DNA of 64,000 nt, taken from the NCBI GenBank assembly GCA_006538405.1, contig BJKQ01000007.1:372001-436000 (forward strand). Direction: 5' to 3'. This document shows positions 35,011-47,000 of this stretch, piece after piece. Source of the DNA: Hansfordia pulvinata. Lineage: Eukaryota; Ascomycota; Sordariomycetes; Xylariales. The notes beneath the pieces were generated by a model. That model ran no database searches and was not told the DNA's origin. It saw only the letters and a list, made by a program, of their open reading frames with translations. The position numbers were made by a program, and so were the translations under genes. Numbering within the stretch: position 1 is the stretch's first letter; each line of letters begins with the position of its first letter.

Positions 35011-35012
<2 letters not shown>

Positions 35013-35069
<57 letters not shown>
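35013..35069. repeat. compound microsatellite (CA)19(GA)9
   Basis: A perfect CA run at 35013-35050 is directly followed by GA at 35051-35069. Confidence 0.95.
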
Positions 35070-35679
35070 GAGTGCTCACACGCAATCTGACCCCTGTATG
35101 CCAGCCAGCCCGAGATGCCGGGGGCTTGGACCGCCCAGAGGCAGAAACAGAGACAGAGACAGGGCTGCAACGTCGAGACGGACCCTCGTGCTCGTCCGTC
35201 TGGCCGGCTTACTAATGAGCCTCATCTCCTGCTCGCACCCCGGCGGGGGCTTAAGGACACTGTACTCAGGTCCAGATGTCGTACCTGCCTCGTCATGTCG
35301 TCGACTGGGCGAGCTCGACGGGGCGGCTTCATGCACCGGGATAAATACACTGGCGACGGAGGTCCATGGGAGGCAAGTCAAGTTGTACTTGACAGAGAGC
35401 CTTGAATAGATCTTCCAAAGACCCTGGCTCTACCATCATCAGACGGCACTGTGTGTATCTCGGACGGACGCGAAACAGAGCGCCTGTCCATCATTCTATT
35501 CTATAGTGCCATGCCGGGTAATCTTTTCTCTTTTTTTATCCATCCATGCTTTCTTCCAGCGACCGCGTTTCCGCGTCGCCATCCTTTCTACCTAACATAA
35601 GGCACGTACGGCTGGCAGACACGTGGCCGTCCAAGCTGTGCTGCCCTCCGTCATTCGACACTGCTTCTTCTGACCACCA

Positions 35680-35719
35680 TCATTCATTCATTCATCCATC
35701 CATCCATCCATCCATTCAT
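35680..35719. repeat. ATTC/ATCC tetranucleotide repeat
   Basis: Alternating CATT and CATC units form a run of about 40 nt. Confidence 0.85.
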
Positions 35720-35811
35720 TTACCCACGCTGCGGACTCTGGTCTTGATTGTTGGCTCACGACGGACGGCGAGCAAAGGTCAGGCCACAGGATTCGGGGAT
35801 GCGGAACCACC

Positions 35812-36600
35812 TCAAGGCTTGCAATTCGCGCTCTGCTGAACACTGGTGCACGAGTCAAAGGTAATCTCACACGTTTCCCCTTCGCGGGTGAGACACTGGG
35901 TTGGGTAGGCACACAACGCGGTGGGCGCGACACAAGTCAGCGAAAACACTCGTCGTGTAATGTCGCGGAAAGGAAACAGGGCCCAGAAAAGGGGGGGGTA
36001 ATATGAGATGCTCATGGCTTACCTTGCTCTGCCCGGCCGACTTGTCACACCACCAGACCTTGCCTCCGGCGGCGCAGTTGCGGCCCTGGCATTTCTAAAA
36101 AGGAGTCGGAAGCAGCCAGCTCTTCGTCAGCTCTCTGTCTCTCTTCTTCTTCTTCTTCCTCTTCTTCTTTCTCTTCTTCTTCCGCTTCTTCTGCTCTCTT
36201 GAGGGACCAATCAAGTCAGCCAGTCAAAACTTACGCCGCGGATGGTGGTCGTGCCCCGCCTACTGAGCGTGCCCGGCCGGTCCGTCCCGCACGTCGCCGC
36301 CGCGCCCAGCCGGTAGCACGCCGCGGCCTCCTCCTCCTCGTCGTCTCCGCCGCCGCCGTGCTGCTGCTCGTGGTGGTGCTGGTGGTGGTCCTCGTCGTCG
36401 AGGCACGCCGTCACAGCCTTCTGGATGCACTCACCGTCGCCCCTGCACTCCTCCGCCAGGCGGGTGTACTTGGTGTTGTCATCGCCGGCGGCGGCGGCGC
36501 CGCGAGGTCGCAGGGCCGCGGGGCCCGGGGCCGACGGCTCCGCGCTTGCGTGGAGGCCCAGGAGCGGCAGGGCCAGGTAGACGAGGGCGAGGAGCTGCAT
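35812..36600 (-). CDS. secreted cysteine-rich protein, 173 aa, effector-like
   Basis: Three phase-0 exons: 36600-36235, 36094-36023 and 35895-35812, with donors GTAAGT and GTAAGC and acceptors CTAG and CCAG. Residues 1-20 (MQLLALVYLALPLLGLHASA) form a signal peptide. A PRGAAAAGDD linker precedes the cysteine part: EECRGDGECIQKAVTACL, then a striking acidic/His segment (DDEDHHQHHHEQQH, Gly4, DDEEEE) and CYRLGAAATCG. The last exons read KCQGRNCAAGGKVWWCDK and CLTREGETCEITFDSC. About twelve cysteines suggest a disulfide-bonded extracellular protein. I do not recognise the family. The His/Asp/Glu segment could bind divalent metal, which is inference. Confidence 0.8.
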
Positions 36601-36740
36601 GGTGAATGGACTGCGAGGGTAGGGGGGAAACGGTGAAGACTTGTTTCGTGGGTGAAGTGAGAAAAGAGTGTTGTTAACTTCTGTCGGCCTGAATTTCTGG
36701 GTTTCGAAAAGACGGTAATCAGCGCTGAGCCTATGGTAAT

Positions 36741-36799
36741 GATAACGATGATGATGATGATGATGATAACGATGATGATGATGATGATGATGATGATGC
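36741..36799. repeat. (GAT)n repeat in the promoter of the Cys-rich gene
   Basis: GATGAT runs interrupted by GATAAC, about 140-200 nt upstream of the ATG at 36600. Confidence 0.9.
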
Positions 36800-36845
36800 T
36801 GTTTTGACCGAGCTGGTAACTTCAAGCTGCCGTCCACCTGCCACT

Positions 36846-36852
36846 CTTTATA
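36846..36852 (-). promoter_or_regulatory. TATA box of the Cys-rich secreted protein gene
   Basis: TATAAAG on the minus strand, about 250 nt upstream of the ATG at 36600. Confidence 0.5.
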
Positions 36853-38361
36853 ACCACCACTCGCATCGTGCCCAAAGCCCTTGAACAGCCATTTGTGCGT
36901 CTGTTTGGAACGCCGCCGACCCACGTAACAGCACGGCGGACGACCTTGGACCGAGTCGTTCGGCTCGGCATGAACTTATGTTTGCCTCTCGTTGGATTTC
37001 GACCCGCAACGCCGCGCAGACAAGGCGGTCAACGGGCAAGCTCATAGCCTCGCCTGCGTGGAGAGGGCCGTCATTCACCCTGCCTCGGACCTTTGGCATG
37101 CACGGCTGGCCTACCTACAGGGGCGAAAGTCTTGCTTGACGACCGGGACCCGAGGTCGAACCCGAGCTCCTGGCCAGCTCTCTGCGCATATGAAGCTCGC
37201 TCCCCAATAGTGCGCTGGGCCGCAAAGCAGGTCGCCTCCATAGGGCGGCCCGGTCAACATTGGCTCGATGAGGCGGAACGGGGCTTCAGTGCCTACCTCA
37301 GCTTTGACTCGGTCGCGGGCCGTCGTCCCGAGTGCGGCGCCTTCACACGCCTCCTCCGCCGCCTCGCGGACCGACTTAAGAGAGCGAAACCAGAAATCAG
37401 TTTAGTTCAAGTCGGCGCAAGAACCTTTGTTCAGATCCTTCACCTAGGTGTAGGTGTGATCACGCACGAGAGAGCCGGGATATCCACGGGCGCGCGTGTC
37501 GCCAGGTCCGACTAGCGATCACGCTCCGAAGGTCTCCGAGGGCTCGCCTCTGGATCTACCGGGTCACCGTATAGCAGCATCTCACATTGGGTCAAAGACG
37601 GCCAAGAGCAGTTACTCCTCTTCCGGTGTTGTTGGACCACATGCCACGCCACGCCTCCCTTCCGCCGCGTCCTCACCACGTGTCCGTGTGTGTGCCGTTT
37701 CTTCCGTCTCTGTGTCTTTCTGTGTGTGTGTCTCTCTCTCTCTTTCGCCCGTCGTTGTTACCATCGGGGCCCGTCCAAATCACACACTCACCAGCCTTCC
37801 GGGCCCCGGCTCCAAGGGTCGGCGTCGCTCACGTTGCACACATTTCAGGTAGTAGGCAGTCCTTGATCATGACATCGACGCCGCAGTCGACAGCCAACCT
37901 CGTCTTTGTACAACGCGGGCTTCACTTCCATCAGCCCTGCCACCCCCGAAAAGTCGCCCGCATGACCATCAGACCTCCCTCCAACCAAGGCGTCTGAGAC
38001 GGGCATGCGAACCATCGTCCTCTCCCGGACTCACGGGACCGGGCAAGACAAGACATGCCTCCTTTTTTTTTTTTTTCCAGAGTTTCTCAAGGTTTCTGGT
38101 CGTCCTCCTCTTGGCCTCATCCAGTCGGGTTGAAAGCAGCCCTGCAAGCACCCCCTCCCCAAACTCGCGAAAAGCAGTGAGCGGTGATCGAATCATCGCC
38201 ACACCTCGCACAAAATGTGGGCAAGAGTCTGGTTACTTTGCAACGTGGGCAACCACCACCCCATCCCTTTCCTTCAAAGCCCCCGAAACGCCCAAACCCC
38301 GGACCGACCGAAAGGTCCGCGTATCAATCATTGAAGATAACAAATCCATCAAAGAGGGCCC

Positions 38362-38372
38362 GGGGGGGGGGG
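38362..38372. repeat. poly-G tract, 11 nt
   Basis: Eleven G in non-coding DNA, followed by further G-rich sequence. Confidence 0.9.
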
Positions 38373-39798
38373 AGGGGGACGAAGGGTGGGTAGACCGAAA
38401 ATCGGAGAAGAAGAAAGGGGTGCAGGGCAAGGAGAAGAAGAAGAAGTTGGCCAGCCGCCGCCGCCTGACAATCCTGGCCGGGCTTGTATAGGAGGTAAGG
38501 TGAGGTAGCCAGTATACTCGGATAGGCCTGTCTCCCTGTTACGGGCGCGTCGGTTCGGCCTCGTCCTACTCCCTTCGGTTTCGGCCTCGTTCTACTTCCG
38601 TGGGCCACCGCCTGCTCTGTGTGTGAGCAGGTAGGTACCTCGTCCTGATCCAGCGTTGTATTAATCCCCGAGGTGGCCAACATGAATCGGCCGAGTAGTG
38701 CCGGCCATTACGGGTAATGCCAGCTACACGCAGAGGTATGGGTGATGCCGGTCAGCCAGTGTAGGTACCAGCGCGTTCCGTAAGGGGTCGTAGCAAAATA
38801 GTCTTCTGATAAGTTATACCCGCTTGCCTCCTCCTTCAAAGTCAGGGTTACGGGTCTCCGGGGCCGGTGTCTGTCTCCCCTTCCACAACCTCGTCGTCTT
38901 CTCTGCCAAGTTAATCATTCGCGCCTTCTCCTATCCCTCCCCCTCCCCGCTGTCGCGGCAAATTCTACTATCCGACGGCTCCCACCGGCGACCTCCATCG
39001 CCTTGGCGGGTGGGGCGGCGGCGGCATTGGCAGTGAAGACTCCACGAGCCCCTCGATCTATTTCGCATTGAAGACCCTTTCGCGTGAGTAGGTTTCCCTT
39101 CTCCCAGACGGGTTTGCGAAAGGTAGCTGTGGCCTGTGGTGGGGAGCGTAGTCGTAGCAGAGCGTCATCGCCACCGATTGGAACTTCTTTTGCTCTCTGG
39201 ACCGGCTGCTCGTCGCTGCTCGTCCGGGGATCCGGGCGTTCTCCCATCTCTAGAGACTCTTTTCCAGTCGAAGGATAATTCGATTGCCCGGGGGGAGAAC
39301 AGCCAGGGTTCAGTCTTCTGATTCCATCCATGAATCACAGGCGAGATCGGGGTTTGTCTAATCCCGCCGGCGACGAGCAAGTTCGTCGCGTTCATACAAG
39401 CTACAGCGTATAGCTCGAGAGAGATCTCTGCTTCCTTCGCCAGCGTCGGGAATGTGGTGCAAACCGCTATTCTAGCTAAAAGGCCTCGTGAGAACAAAGC
39501 GCAGAGTCGCCTCCTCGACCAGGGGCGCGCGGGGAGCATTTCGAAGCTAGCAATAGACGCCGATGTGGGACGGGGAACGTGGCGCCGGGCTCCGAAAGCT
39601 CGGAAACGGAAATAGAGTGGCGCCTACTTCAACTGAACGGGAAGATCGTCGCGAGCACAAACGTATTGAATTATTCATGTTTTGCCTTCTCCCGCCCCTC
39701 GATAGTCCGAAAATGGCGGGAGTGGCATGGGCTCTAGTTAGTCACGCTGTACGCAGATAGGCTTCTTATCAGTTTCTCTCCCCCATGATTGAGTTGTT

Positions 39799-39807
39799 TA
39801 TTTAAAA
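39799..39807 (+). promoter_or_regulatory. TATA-like box of secreted 190-aa protein gene
   Basis: TATTTAAAA lies about 100 nt upstream of the ATG at 39905, followed by an AT-rich leader. Confidence 0.55.
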
Positions 39808-39904
39808 GGCACAACGTAGACCTGTTTTTTGAGATTTGGATCTTTCATTTCCAAAGAAAAAGGAAGAGCTCTTGTCGTTTATATTTGAGTAGAGGGCCGC
39901 AACA

Positions 39905-40477
39905 ATGCGTCTCCTCGAGCAGTTCTCTTGCTTCCTCCTCATAGCCTCCACAGCCCAAGGCGCCACCCCGTCGCAGCCCGGAGTCCGCATCTACCGACGA
40001 TGGCATAGATGGGATGATTGTATTGCCCACGAGGTTGCCAACTTCAACCCTCAGTATTACGAGACCGTTCCTTGGAGGTCTCTCCTCTCGGATTGCTACG
40101 AATATTTCACAGACAACAACGACCCCGATGAGCGTGGTTGGCATGAGAAGATGAAAGAATACGCTCGGGACGAAATTGAGAGGGAGGACCGCACGATCGC
40201 TAGGAAGGGTGAGCTCTACGGTGTCGAATGGAAAAAAACCGACGACCAGGCCCGCGCTGACGCCCGGGATTACCTTGGCGATGTTCTGATTCAACTGAAG
40301 CACCTGAAATCCGATGAAGAAGCGACAACGCCGAGCACGGAAGAGCTGCGTCACATCTATGACCAGGGTATCCAAAGGAAGAAAGACAATTCAACCAGAA
40401 ACAAAGCTCTGAAAAAGCTCAAAGGGGCGCTGCACGGAGGCGGAGGGGCTCATGAGGAGTATCAGCCCCTAAGATAA
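39905..40477 (+). CDS. secreted protein, 190 aa, effector candidate
   Basis: An intact intronless frame with a clean signal peptide, MRLLEQFSCFLLIASTAQG (1-19), and a TATA box at a typical distance. The mature part is hydrophilic and helix-rich. Only two cysteines remain after the signal (in WDDCIAHEV and LLSDCYEYF), enough for one disulfide. Charged stretches EKMKEYARDEIEREDRTIAR and a Lys-rich segment RNKALKKLKGAL precede a glycine-rich tail ending EYQPLR. One NST sequon (KDNSTRN) is present. I do not recognise the family. Codon use is less GC-biased than the housekeeping genes to the right. Confidence 0.75.
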   Translation: MRLLEQFSCFLLIASTAQGATPSQPGVRIYRRWHRWDDCIAHEVANFNPQYYETVPWRSLLSDCYEYFTDNNDPDERGWHEKMKEYARDEIEREDRTIARKGELYGVEWKKTDDQARADARDYLGDVLIQLKHLKSDEEATTPSTEELRHIYDQGIQRKKDNSTRNKALKKLKGALHGGGGAHEEYQPLR

Positions 40478-40995
40478 GTGGCAGATTAGCTAGATCCAGA
40501 TCAGATCGAATCGAATCAATTCAAGTCGGGTCCATTCCACTCGGGATAATCTTCGCTTTCGATCCCGTCGACAAGCAGAGCGCGCTCCCGGCCCTCCGCG
40601 ACAGACAACATGGTTTCAGCCACGACACCTACCAAAGGCCGGCCGAATGCCACTCTCAGCTCTCATCCTGACGGGCTTGGGCTCGGCGAATCATGCTCCT
40701 GGTTGGCATGGCACACATAGGCTACAGTTAATACGGCTGCCTGCGAATCCGAGGTCGGATCAAGTCGCACTGGACGGAGCGTGCAGTATCTTGCAATTAG
40801 CCTCGTGGATTGGTGACGTTCGCGGGTCGCACTCAGACCCCACCTCCCCTCGTGCGAGTGCGACGCCGCGCCGGACTCGCGTGGTGCGGTGCGGCGGTCG
40901 TACCTCGTAAAACGCACACGGGCCCACGGGCCGGCCGTCGACGATGGCGGGGGCGACTAGACAAGTTAGCCAGGGGATAGGATCGGAGCGGAGCA

Positions 40996-41025
40996 GGGCA
41001 GGGCAGGGCAGGGCAGGGCAGGGCA
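40996..41025. repeat. (GGGCA)6 pentanucleotide repeat
   Basis: Six perfect units. Confidence 0.95.
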
Positions 41026-44000
41026 GGAGTGGTGGTTTTGCAGCCCGCTGCGACGAGCACCATCGCCAGGTCGACACGGGGCAGGATCGCAGAAATCTGC
41101 CTGACCTGGCCTCTGAGCCTCTTCAGCCTGCCGTATTTCGACCGCCGTCTCCATGCCAGCTGAACGGCCGGTTCCAGACCATCGGGGAAGAGGGGTTGCT
41201 TCGCGCCTCAGGTTTCTGCAAGGGGAGGAGGGTGCGTGGGCCCAGGATGAGGCGACGGCAGGGGAAGAGATCCGGCGTTGGGACACCACACCGGGTTATA
41301 ATCGAGTGGGGACCAGCCTGGCCCCAATCGGCGACCTCCTGGGGCCTATTCGTACGGCAGGTCCCGCGTATTATTACTCGTCATGGGGTAGCGAGATCAG
41401 CTGAGTTCATCCAGCCCGGTGAGCCGTGTGAATCAGTCCGCATACCCAATCTTGACCGGAAGTTGCCAGCTCACTGGCTCCAGAGCGCTGCTCCCAATTG
41501 TAAGGTCGAGCTCCCTCTTCCCTCTCTGTGTCTGGCACAGCATCTGCATGGCCAAGAAGACCAGCTCTCGGATGAGGCAGTTGGTCAAGACTCCGCCATC
41601 GTGAAACCAAGGCTGCCCAGCTCGCCTCCATATGCTCAAGCCCTATCAGACACCCGAAGTCTGCCGAGCCCCCCCTCGACCCCTGCTTCGCCTGAACGGA
41701 GGCTGTGACCCAGCGCCGGGGCCAGTGGCGACGGATCGCATACGGTATACGGCACCGCCTTGTGCTGACTCCCACGGCTGCGTTGCGTGTTTCCCACAGA
41801 TATCTCCGCACCTTGACCCCGGTGGTTTGTGCTCCGTCGTCCGCCATCTTCAGCTCCTTGGTGTGGCTCGGCCAGCCAGCGGCAACGGCCCGTCTGGTGG
41901 ACACGACTGCGTGCTCGTGTCACTGCCGAACGGGTGGAGGAAGGGCAAAGATGCTTGGGACGTGACAAAACAACCCCGGGCCTGCAAGGCACTTTCTTCG
42001 TACAAGATGACGCTCTTGCGGTAATGTGGGGACGCATATTGTGTCCAGAACAACCTTCATAGCGACCGGCGCAATCATACCTGGACGCTGGCGGCCGCAC
42101 TTGACCGGGCTGCATCGTTGTGTCGCCGACCGGGGGGCGGAAAGAGTTCCTGCAGAGATGCGTCATGCCTCAGGCACCTCGTGACCGCTGACTCCCATCA
42201 GAGCCAAGAGCGCAATTCCGTACGCCGGCCCCCAAGTCGCACTGGGTCAAGTGGATGCAATGCGATCCGGCGCGATTCGACACAGGCCGCCCCGATCCGT
42301 CCCAAGGCAAAATGGCCACTGCAATTCGCCTCGTGACCAGGGCTCTCTGTCTCGCTATTCGGGATCGAGGCCAAACAACCTTGGCATGACTCGCGGCGGG
42401 TGCCCGCGACGACGAACCCTCCAACAAAATAACCCACCGACATCGGTCAACTGACAGGCCGGCACTTTCCGGTTCATTAGAAAATGAAGACGTGAAAGGA
42501 CCCCCGGAGGCGGCCTTGTCACATGCGGTGGTCTCTTCAGACCCACGTTAGGGGCTTCTTCGTGTGATGTTGGGGGATAAACAGCCAAGATGGGTGGGGT
42601 TTTGGGTGCGGCTGGCGTGGTAGAATGCAGAGAACCTCAAAGTTTGGTGAGAGCAATGCTTGGCGATTTTTTTGGGCCGCCCGTAGAGCAGTGTTGACCG
42701 GTATACGTTTCTTGGTCACGTGCCACTGATCCTGGTAGCATCACCATCGCCGGCGCCGTCTTGAAGCTTAAGGAAAGCTACGAGTAGAGGACAGGGGCTT
42801 GAGTCGCTTCTGGTAGATCCTGGAACCTCTGTACCCGGCCATCTTGGCTCAGGTCTACGCCGAGAACCTGCTGTCATGATGTCTGTCCTTTTCGAGCATG
42901 CGGTTGCTTTGGGGGCCGCGAGGGGGCGTGACGTGGTCCAGGCCGCGCGCTCGAGAAGACCGGATGCCCCGAGGTATCCGACTCTGTGCCCCAAGATAGC
43001 CTCAAATCGGTCACCTGTCGACGGCAACGTCGCACAGATTGGGCGGTATAGTAATGGCCTGCGCCAACATGGGGATCATTCGTCATTCCGAGATCGCAGA
43101 CACCTCCGAGGCTGCCAGCTGATTAGCCTGGGGGCCTCAGTGTAACAAGACTGACTGTGCCAAAGCATGTTGAAGCCAGACTGACCTCATGCGGGAGACG
43201 TTTATGACCCGTTCCTAGTGCGACTTGACACCAGACCTCGGACTCGGGGGCTCCAGGAAACGACCGCATTGGTCGCATGGGTTGTAGGCCATCGCCAATT
43301 TCCCGTTCCCGGAACAGCCTGCGCGCCATTGGCAAGGGAGAGAGATTGGCGTGCCAACATTTGGAATTGACAGCACATGACGCGGATGGAACTAACTGCG
43401 CGGCGACTTCTGCGCCTTGATTGGGAGATGAAGCTTTGTAGAGAACCGAGAACGCGCGCGAATCGGAAGCGACATTGAGCCGAGTCATACCAAAGAATAT
43501 CCCAAGTCGACAGGGGCTCATTATTAATCGAGTCTCGGCTTGCTAATCGAGCCCTGGTATCAAGCACGGCTGAATTGGCAAAGGATTGCCGAGAAGCTGA
43601 TTACCGAGACATTGATTACCGACACGTGCAGCTTTTCTCTTCTCGGTATACGGGATGACTGAGCAACTCTTGAAAAGCGCCGCGGGATTGCCGCAACACG
43701 TAAACAAGATGTGGAATCTGACCTCAGAGCCTCAAATGCACGGGCGGCCATCGCCTCACATGTGACTGCGGTCGCTTCTGTGGATGTGCATGCCTGGAAA
43801 CGGGAACCAGAGCCGTTGAGAATCGGTGTCCAGGGGCAGAGACAATATTCTACCCTGCGAGCCAGCCTGCGCGTATCCGACGTATTCGCATGCTGACTCT
43901 ACCCGGGCGCGTCGAGCGCGGTCGCTGGTTGCCAATTGACAAGGCGGCGGCGGTGACAGGTGAGCGGGCTGTGTGCGGTCGTGTGCTGTAGGGATCACCT

Positions 44001-47000
44001 ATGGCAAGGCGCAGTCTATTTTTAGGGGCCGTTTCGTAGCGGGGTTGGATGACTGGCCGATATTGAAGGCGATTGGCGAAAAGCATCAAGTGCTTACGGC
44101 CCGGACGGGTGGATGGGGCGTCACGGCGTGTAGTGGTTTGGACTCGAGAGATGGCATGTCTTGGCACCTCGTGGCAGCCCTGCTGATCGAAGCTGAGGGG
44201 GGATGCCTGCCTGGCCTGTTTAGCAACCCTCGCCCGTAAAGAAGCCTCACAGCGACCGTTGAGAGTCGCCACACCTTGTTGGGCCTGACCGTGCGAGTTC
44301 GGCATTCAGGATGAGGACCACGATGCTCGAAATATTTCGATAGGGCCGCGTGCCTGAGCTAAAATAGTGCTTAGAACGTCACGGCCCAGTCTTCTGTCGG
44401 TCGTGCCGGTGAACTGCTCGACGACCGGAAGGTCAATCACAAGTCAGCCGCTGTCGGATAGGCCTCGGTGTGGTTGTCGACTGGCCCTTAGGCAAGCCTC
44501 AGTTCGCTTGCAAGTCCGACCGAGCGGACGGGCACTGACTCACAACAACGCCAGAATGACGCCGGTCGAGCACATCGCATGTGTGGCCACGAGCAAGGGT
44601 CGAGGAAGCGAAGGCGGCGGCGGCGAGGCCATGTCAGTAATGCTCAGCATGACCGGGGAGCAGGAGCTGAAGTGTCCATGGCAAGACGGCTTGCATTGTG
44701 GTAGCAAGGACCAGTGGACAGGACCGCCCCGAGTCCGTCCGGCAGTCGGGTCTGGCCGAGACGACGCCACAAGGCCCCTCGCTGGGCGCCAGCAACAGCT
44801 AACAGTACGGGCGTGTGCCCTACCCATTACAGTCATCTTTTTTGGCCCTTCGCATACCATACTCATCCTGAAGCGGGTGGGCCCAGGCGCAGCAGGTGCC
44901 GGCGAGTGAAAAGGGCCTTGCATATGTCGCATCGCATAGAAAGGGGGTGGGCTCAGAATGAATCAGGTGGTGTCATGATGCGAGGGTTTGCCGTGATTTG
45001 CGCAGGGGTCATTGTGGTCGAGTTCTTCCTCGGGACCCGGTTCACAGCCAGCGCACCGATTGCGAAGAGGTTCATGAGAGGGCCCATCGAGTAGCGGAGC
45101 GCTGGGGACCCGGTCCATGGACCTTGGGCTAAGCCAGTCAGAGGCTGGGGCGTGGGAGGACCGGGCCGCGGTGGGCTCTGGCGGCCCCTAATAGCGGCCG
45201 CAGGAGCCGATGCGAAGCCAGGGCGATACGGGTGAAGCCAAATAGAAGTGGCCCCGGGACCGGGGTCTCGAGAGGCGGCGCGGGGAAAGTGAAGAGGGTG
45301 CCGGGCTGTCATTGGTTGGTGTTAGAAAGCGAAGTAATGAGCCAGGCAGTCAGGCAGCAGCTGGGGCGCGAGTGGAAAAGGCAGCATGATTCGTTTCCGA
45401 CGATGGGGTTCATCAGCTATTCCGGGACACGGCAATGGGGCGCTAAGGGTACCGACAGGGGCTTGCGGCTTGCGGGCTACTTTGGGCTGGGTACGGGACG
45501 CGGTCGAGGTCGTGGGATACGGGCGATAGCTGGCCGTGCGTGTGACAATGCTGGCTTGAGGTGATGGGCTGGCATCTGGGGAGAGAACGAGAGGGAACCG
45601 AAGGCCATCGGCAGTGGAGGGGGTGCGGCGATGACAGAGATGGCGGCGGCGGCGGCAGCAGCGGCAGTGGCAGTAGAGCAACAGCGCGTGCTGGTTGTGG
45701 TGGTGGTGAGGATCCATTGATCTTGGTGACATGAATGCTCAGTGAGCGATGGTCCTGGGGGACGACTTTGGAGGAGGGAGGGACGGCGGTGGTGAAGAAG
45801 GTGGGGGAGGGGGCGTGGCCGCAGCACGCATTGGATGGGGCTGGGCACAGCGGCGAATCAGAGTAGCGGAGCACGGCAGCGCAGGGCCCCTACAGTAAGT
45901 CTCAGCCCTACCACGAGTTCAGCGGCCCCAGCGCCGCCCAGGAGGTCCGCACCCGGCCAGCCGTTGCCCGTACTCGTAATCCAGCCTGTACATCCGATCC
46001 ATGGATGTACTTTGCGCGCAGTGCGACCTGATGGATCGTCAAGTCTCATCACACAGGCTGCCGCCTCGTTGGGCCCACCACCGTCAGCATAATGCCCATT
46101 GTGCTTTTCGTCGGCCCTTCGAATCGGCTTTCCATGCAGCTCTTGGCAGGGTCCCCGCCTGGCCCCGAGCGGCCTGCTGGTCACAAAGGTCAGTGTGTTA
46201 CGTCTGCCTAACGTGCTGGTCAAGAAGGGCGCTGCTCTAGCTGCCTTGGATCTTGTTGCCTTGCAACACGGCCACAATCGTATGTACCCATCGGGCCCAG
46301 CAACGGGATCAGCGGGAATCAGGTATCCTCTCTTTCAACGGGCCCGGGGCACTGCACGGACAATTATTAACTCTAAAAGGTGTGCCCACAGGCTGTGGGC
46401 CAAGATGCGTCTCGCAGCCTGGAGGCCGATGTCCCCGTTACCCCGTCACCACGCACAACGTTACTCGTAGATTTACTAATACTCGTATGCCGTCTTTGCG
46501 ATCCATGCGGCTTCCACTCACCCGCCTGAGAGATGCTCACAATTTCGACCCACGCCCATATGCCGAGCAGTTCAAGGAATGAATTGGCAGAGCCGCCTTG
46601 TCTCCCCTGGTCAACTGCTGAATGCGAGCAACCACACATGTCGAGAACCAGCCTAAATTCGGTCCTTGCATCCCACGAACCCGTCTGTCCGTCTCGGCTC
46701 GTCGTCGAGTGGCCGCTTTCCGGCGTGAAAAGGAATTGCAGTCGGCACTCCCGAGGCAAGCACGGCCAGGACGGGCCCCTCGTCGGATTTGATCCGTACA
46801 TGTTTGCGCCTCGTCTGAGTACCGCGCTCTCGTGCATACCTCTCTCACCTTACCTGAGCAGATGCAAGTACTCATCCATGGATCCGGATGACACATCATG
46901 GGCTTTGCTGTGTACAGCCCCCCTGGGCGACAGATCCCTGCACCGCTTGTCCACTGGCGGGCCAGAACAACCGAGTCGCATCATACCGGCCAGGTCAGCT

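Larger units (their letters stand above)
34590..35811. other. promoter region of the CVNH gene with CA/GA microsatellites
   Basis: The upstream region of the minus-strand CVNH gene carries a TATA-like box at 34702-34708, a (CA)19 run, a (GA)9-10 run and an ATTC/ATCC tetranucleotide run at 35680-35719. No gene is seen. Confidence 0.6.
36601..39904. other. 3.3 kb divergent intergenic region
   Basis: No credible gene is seen between the secreted genes at 36600 (-) and 39905 (+). Contents are the (GAT)n repeat, TG/TC-rich stretches near 37715-37745, an 11-nt G tract at 38362-38372 and several overlapping open frames. The one at 38111-38491 (+) has a Lys/Glu/Gly-rich tail but no domain or homologous feature I can name. 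Confidence 0.55.

Noticed and set aside
37120..37180. GGTTCGA-like box on the minus strand suggesting a tRNA gene
   Set aside because: The bases flanking the loop do not pair into a T stem and no A box or acceptor stem could be placed.
40944..41708. 254-codon plus-strand open frame
   Set aside because: It begins inside the (GGGCA)6 repeat and has no recognisable family features; the opposite strand is equally open.
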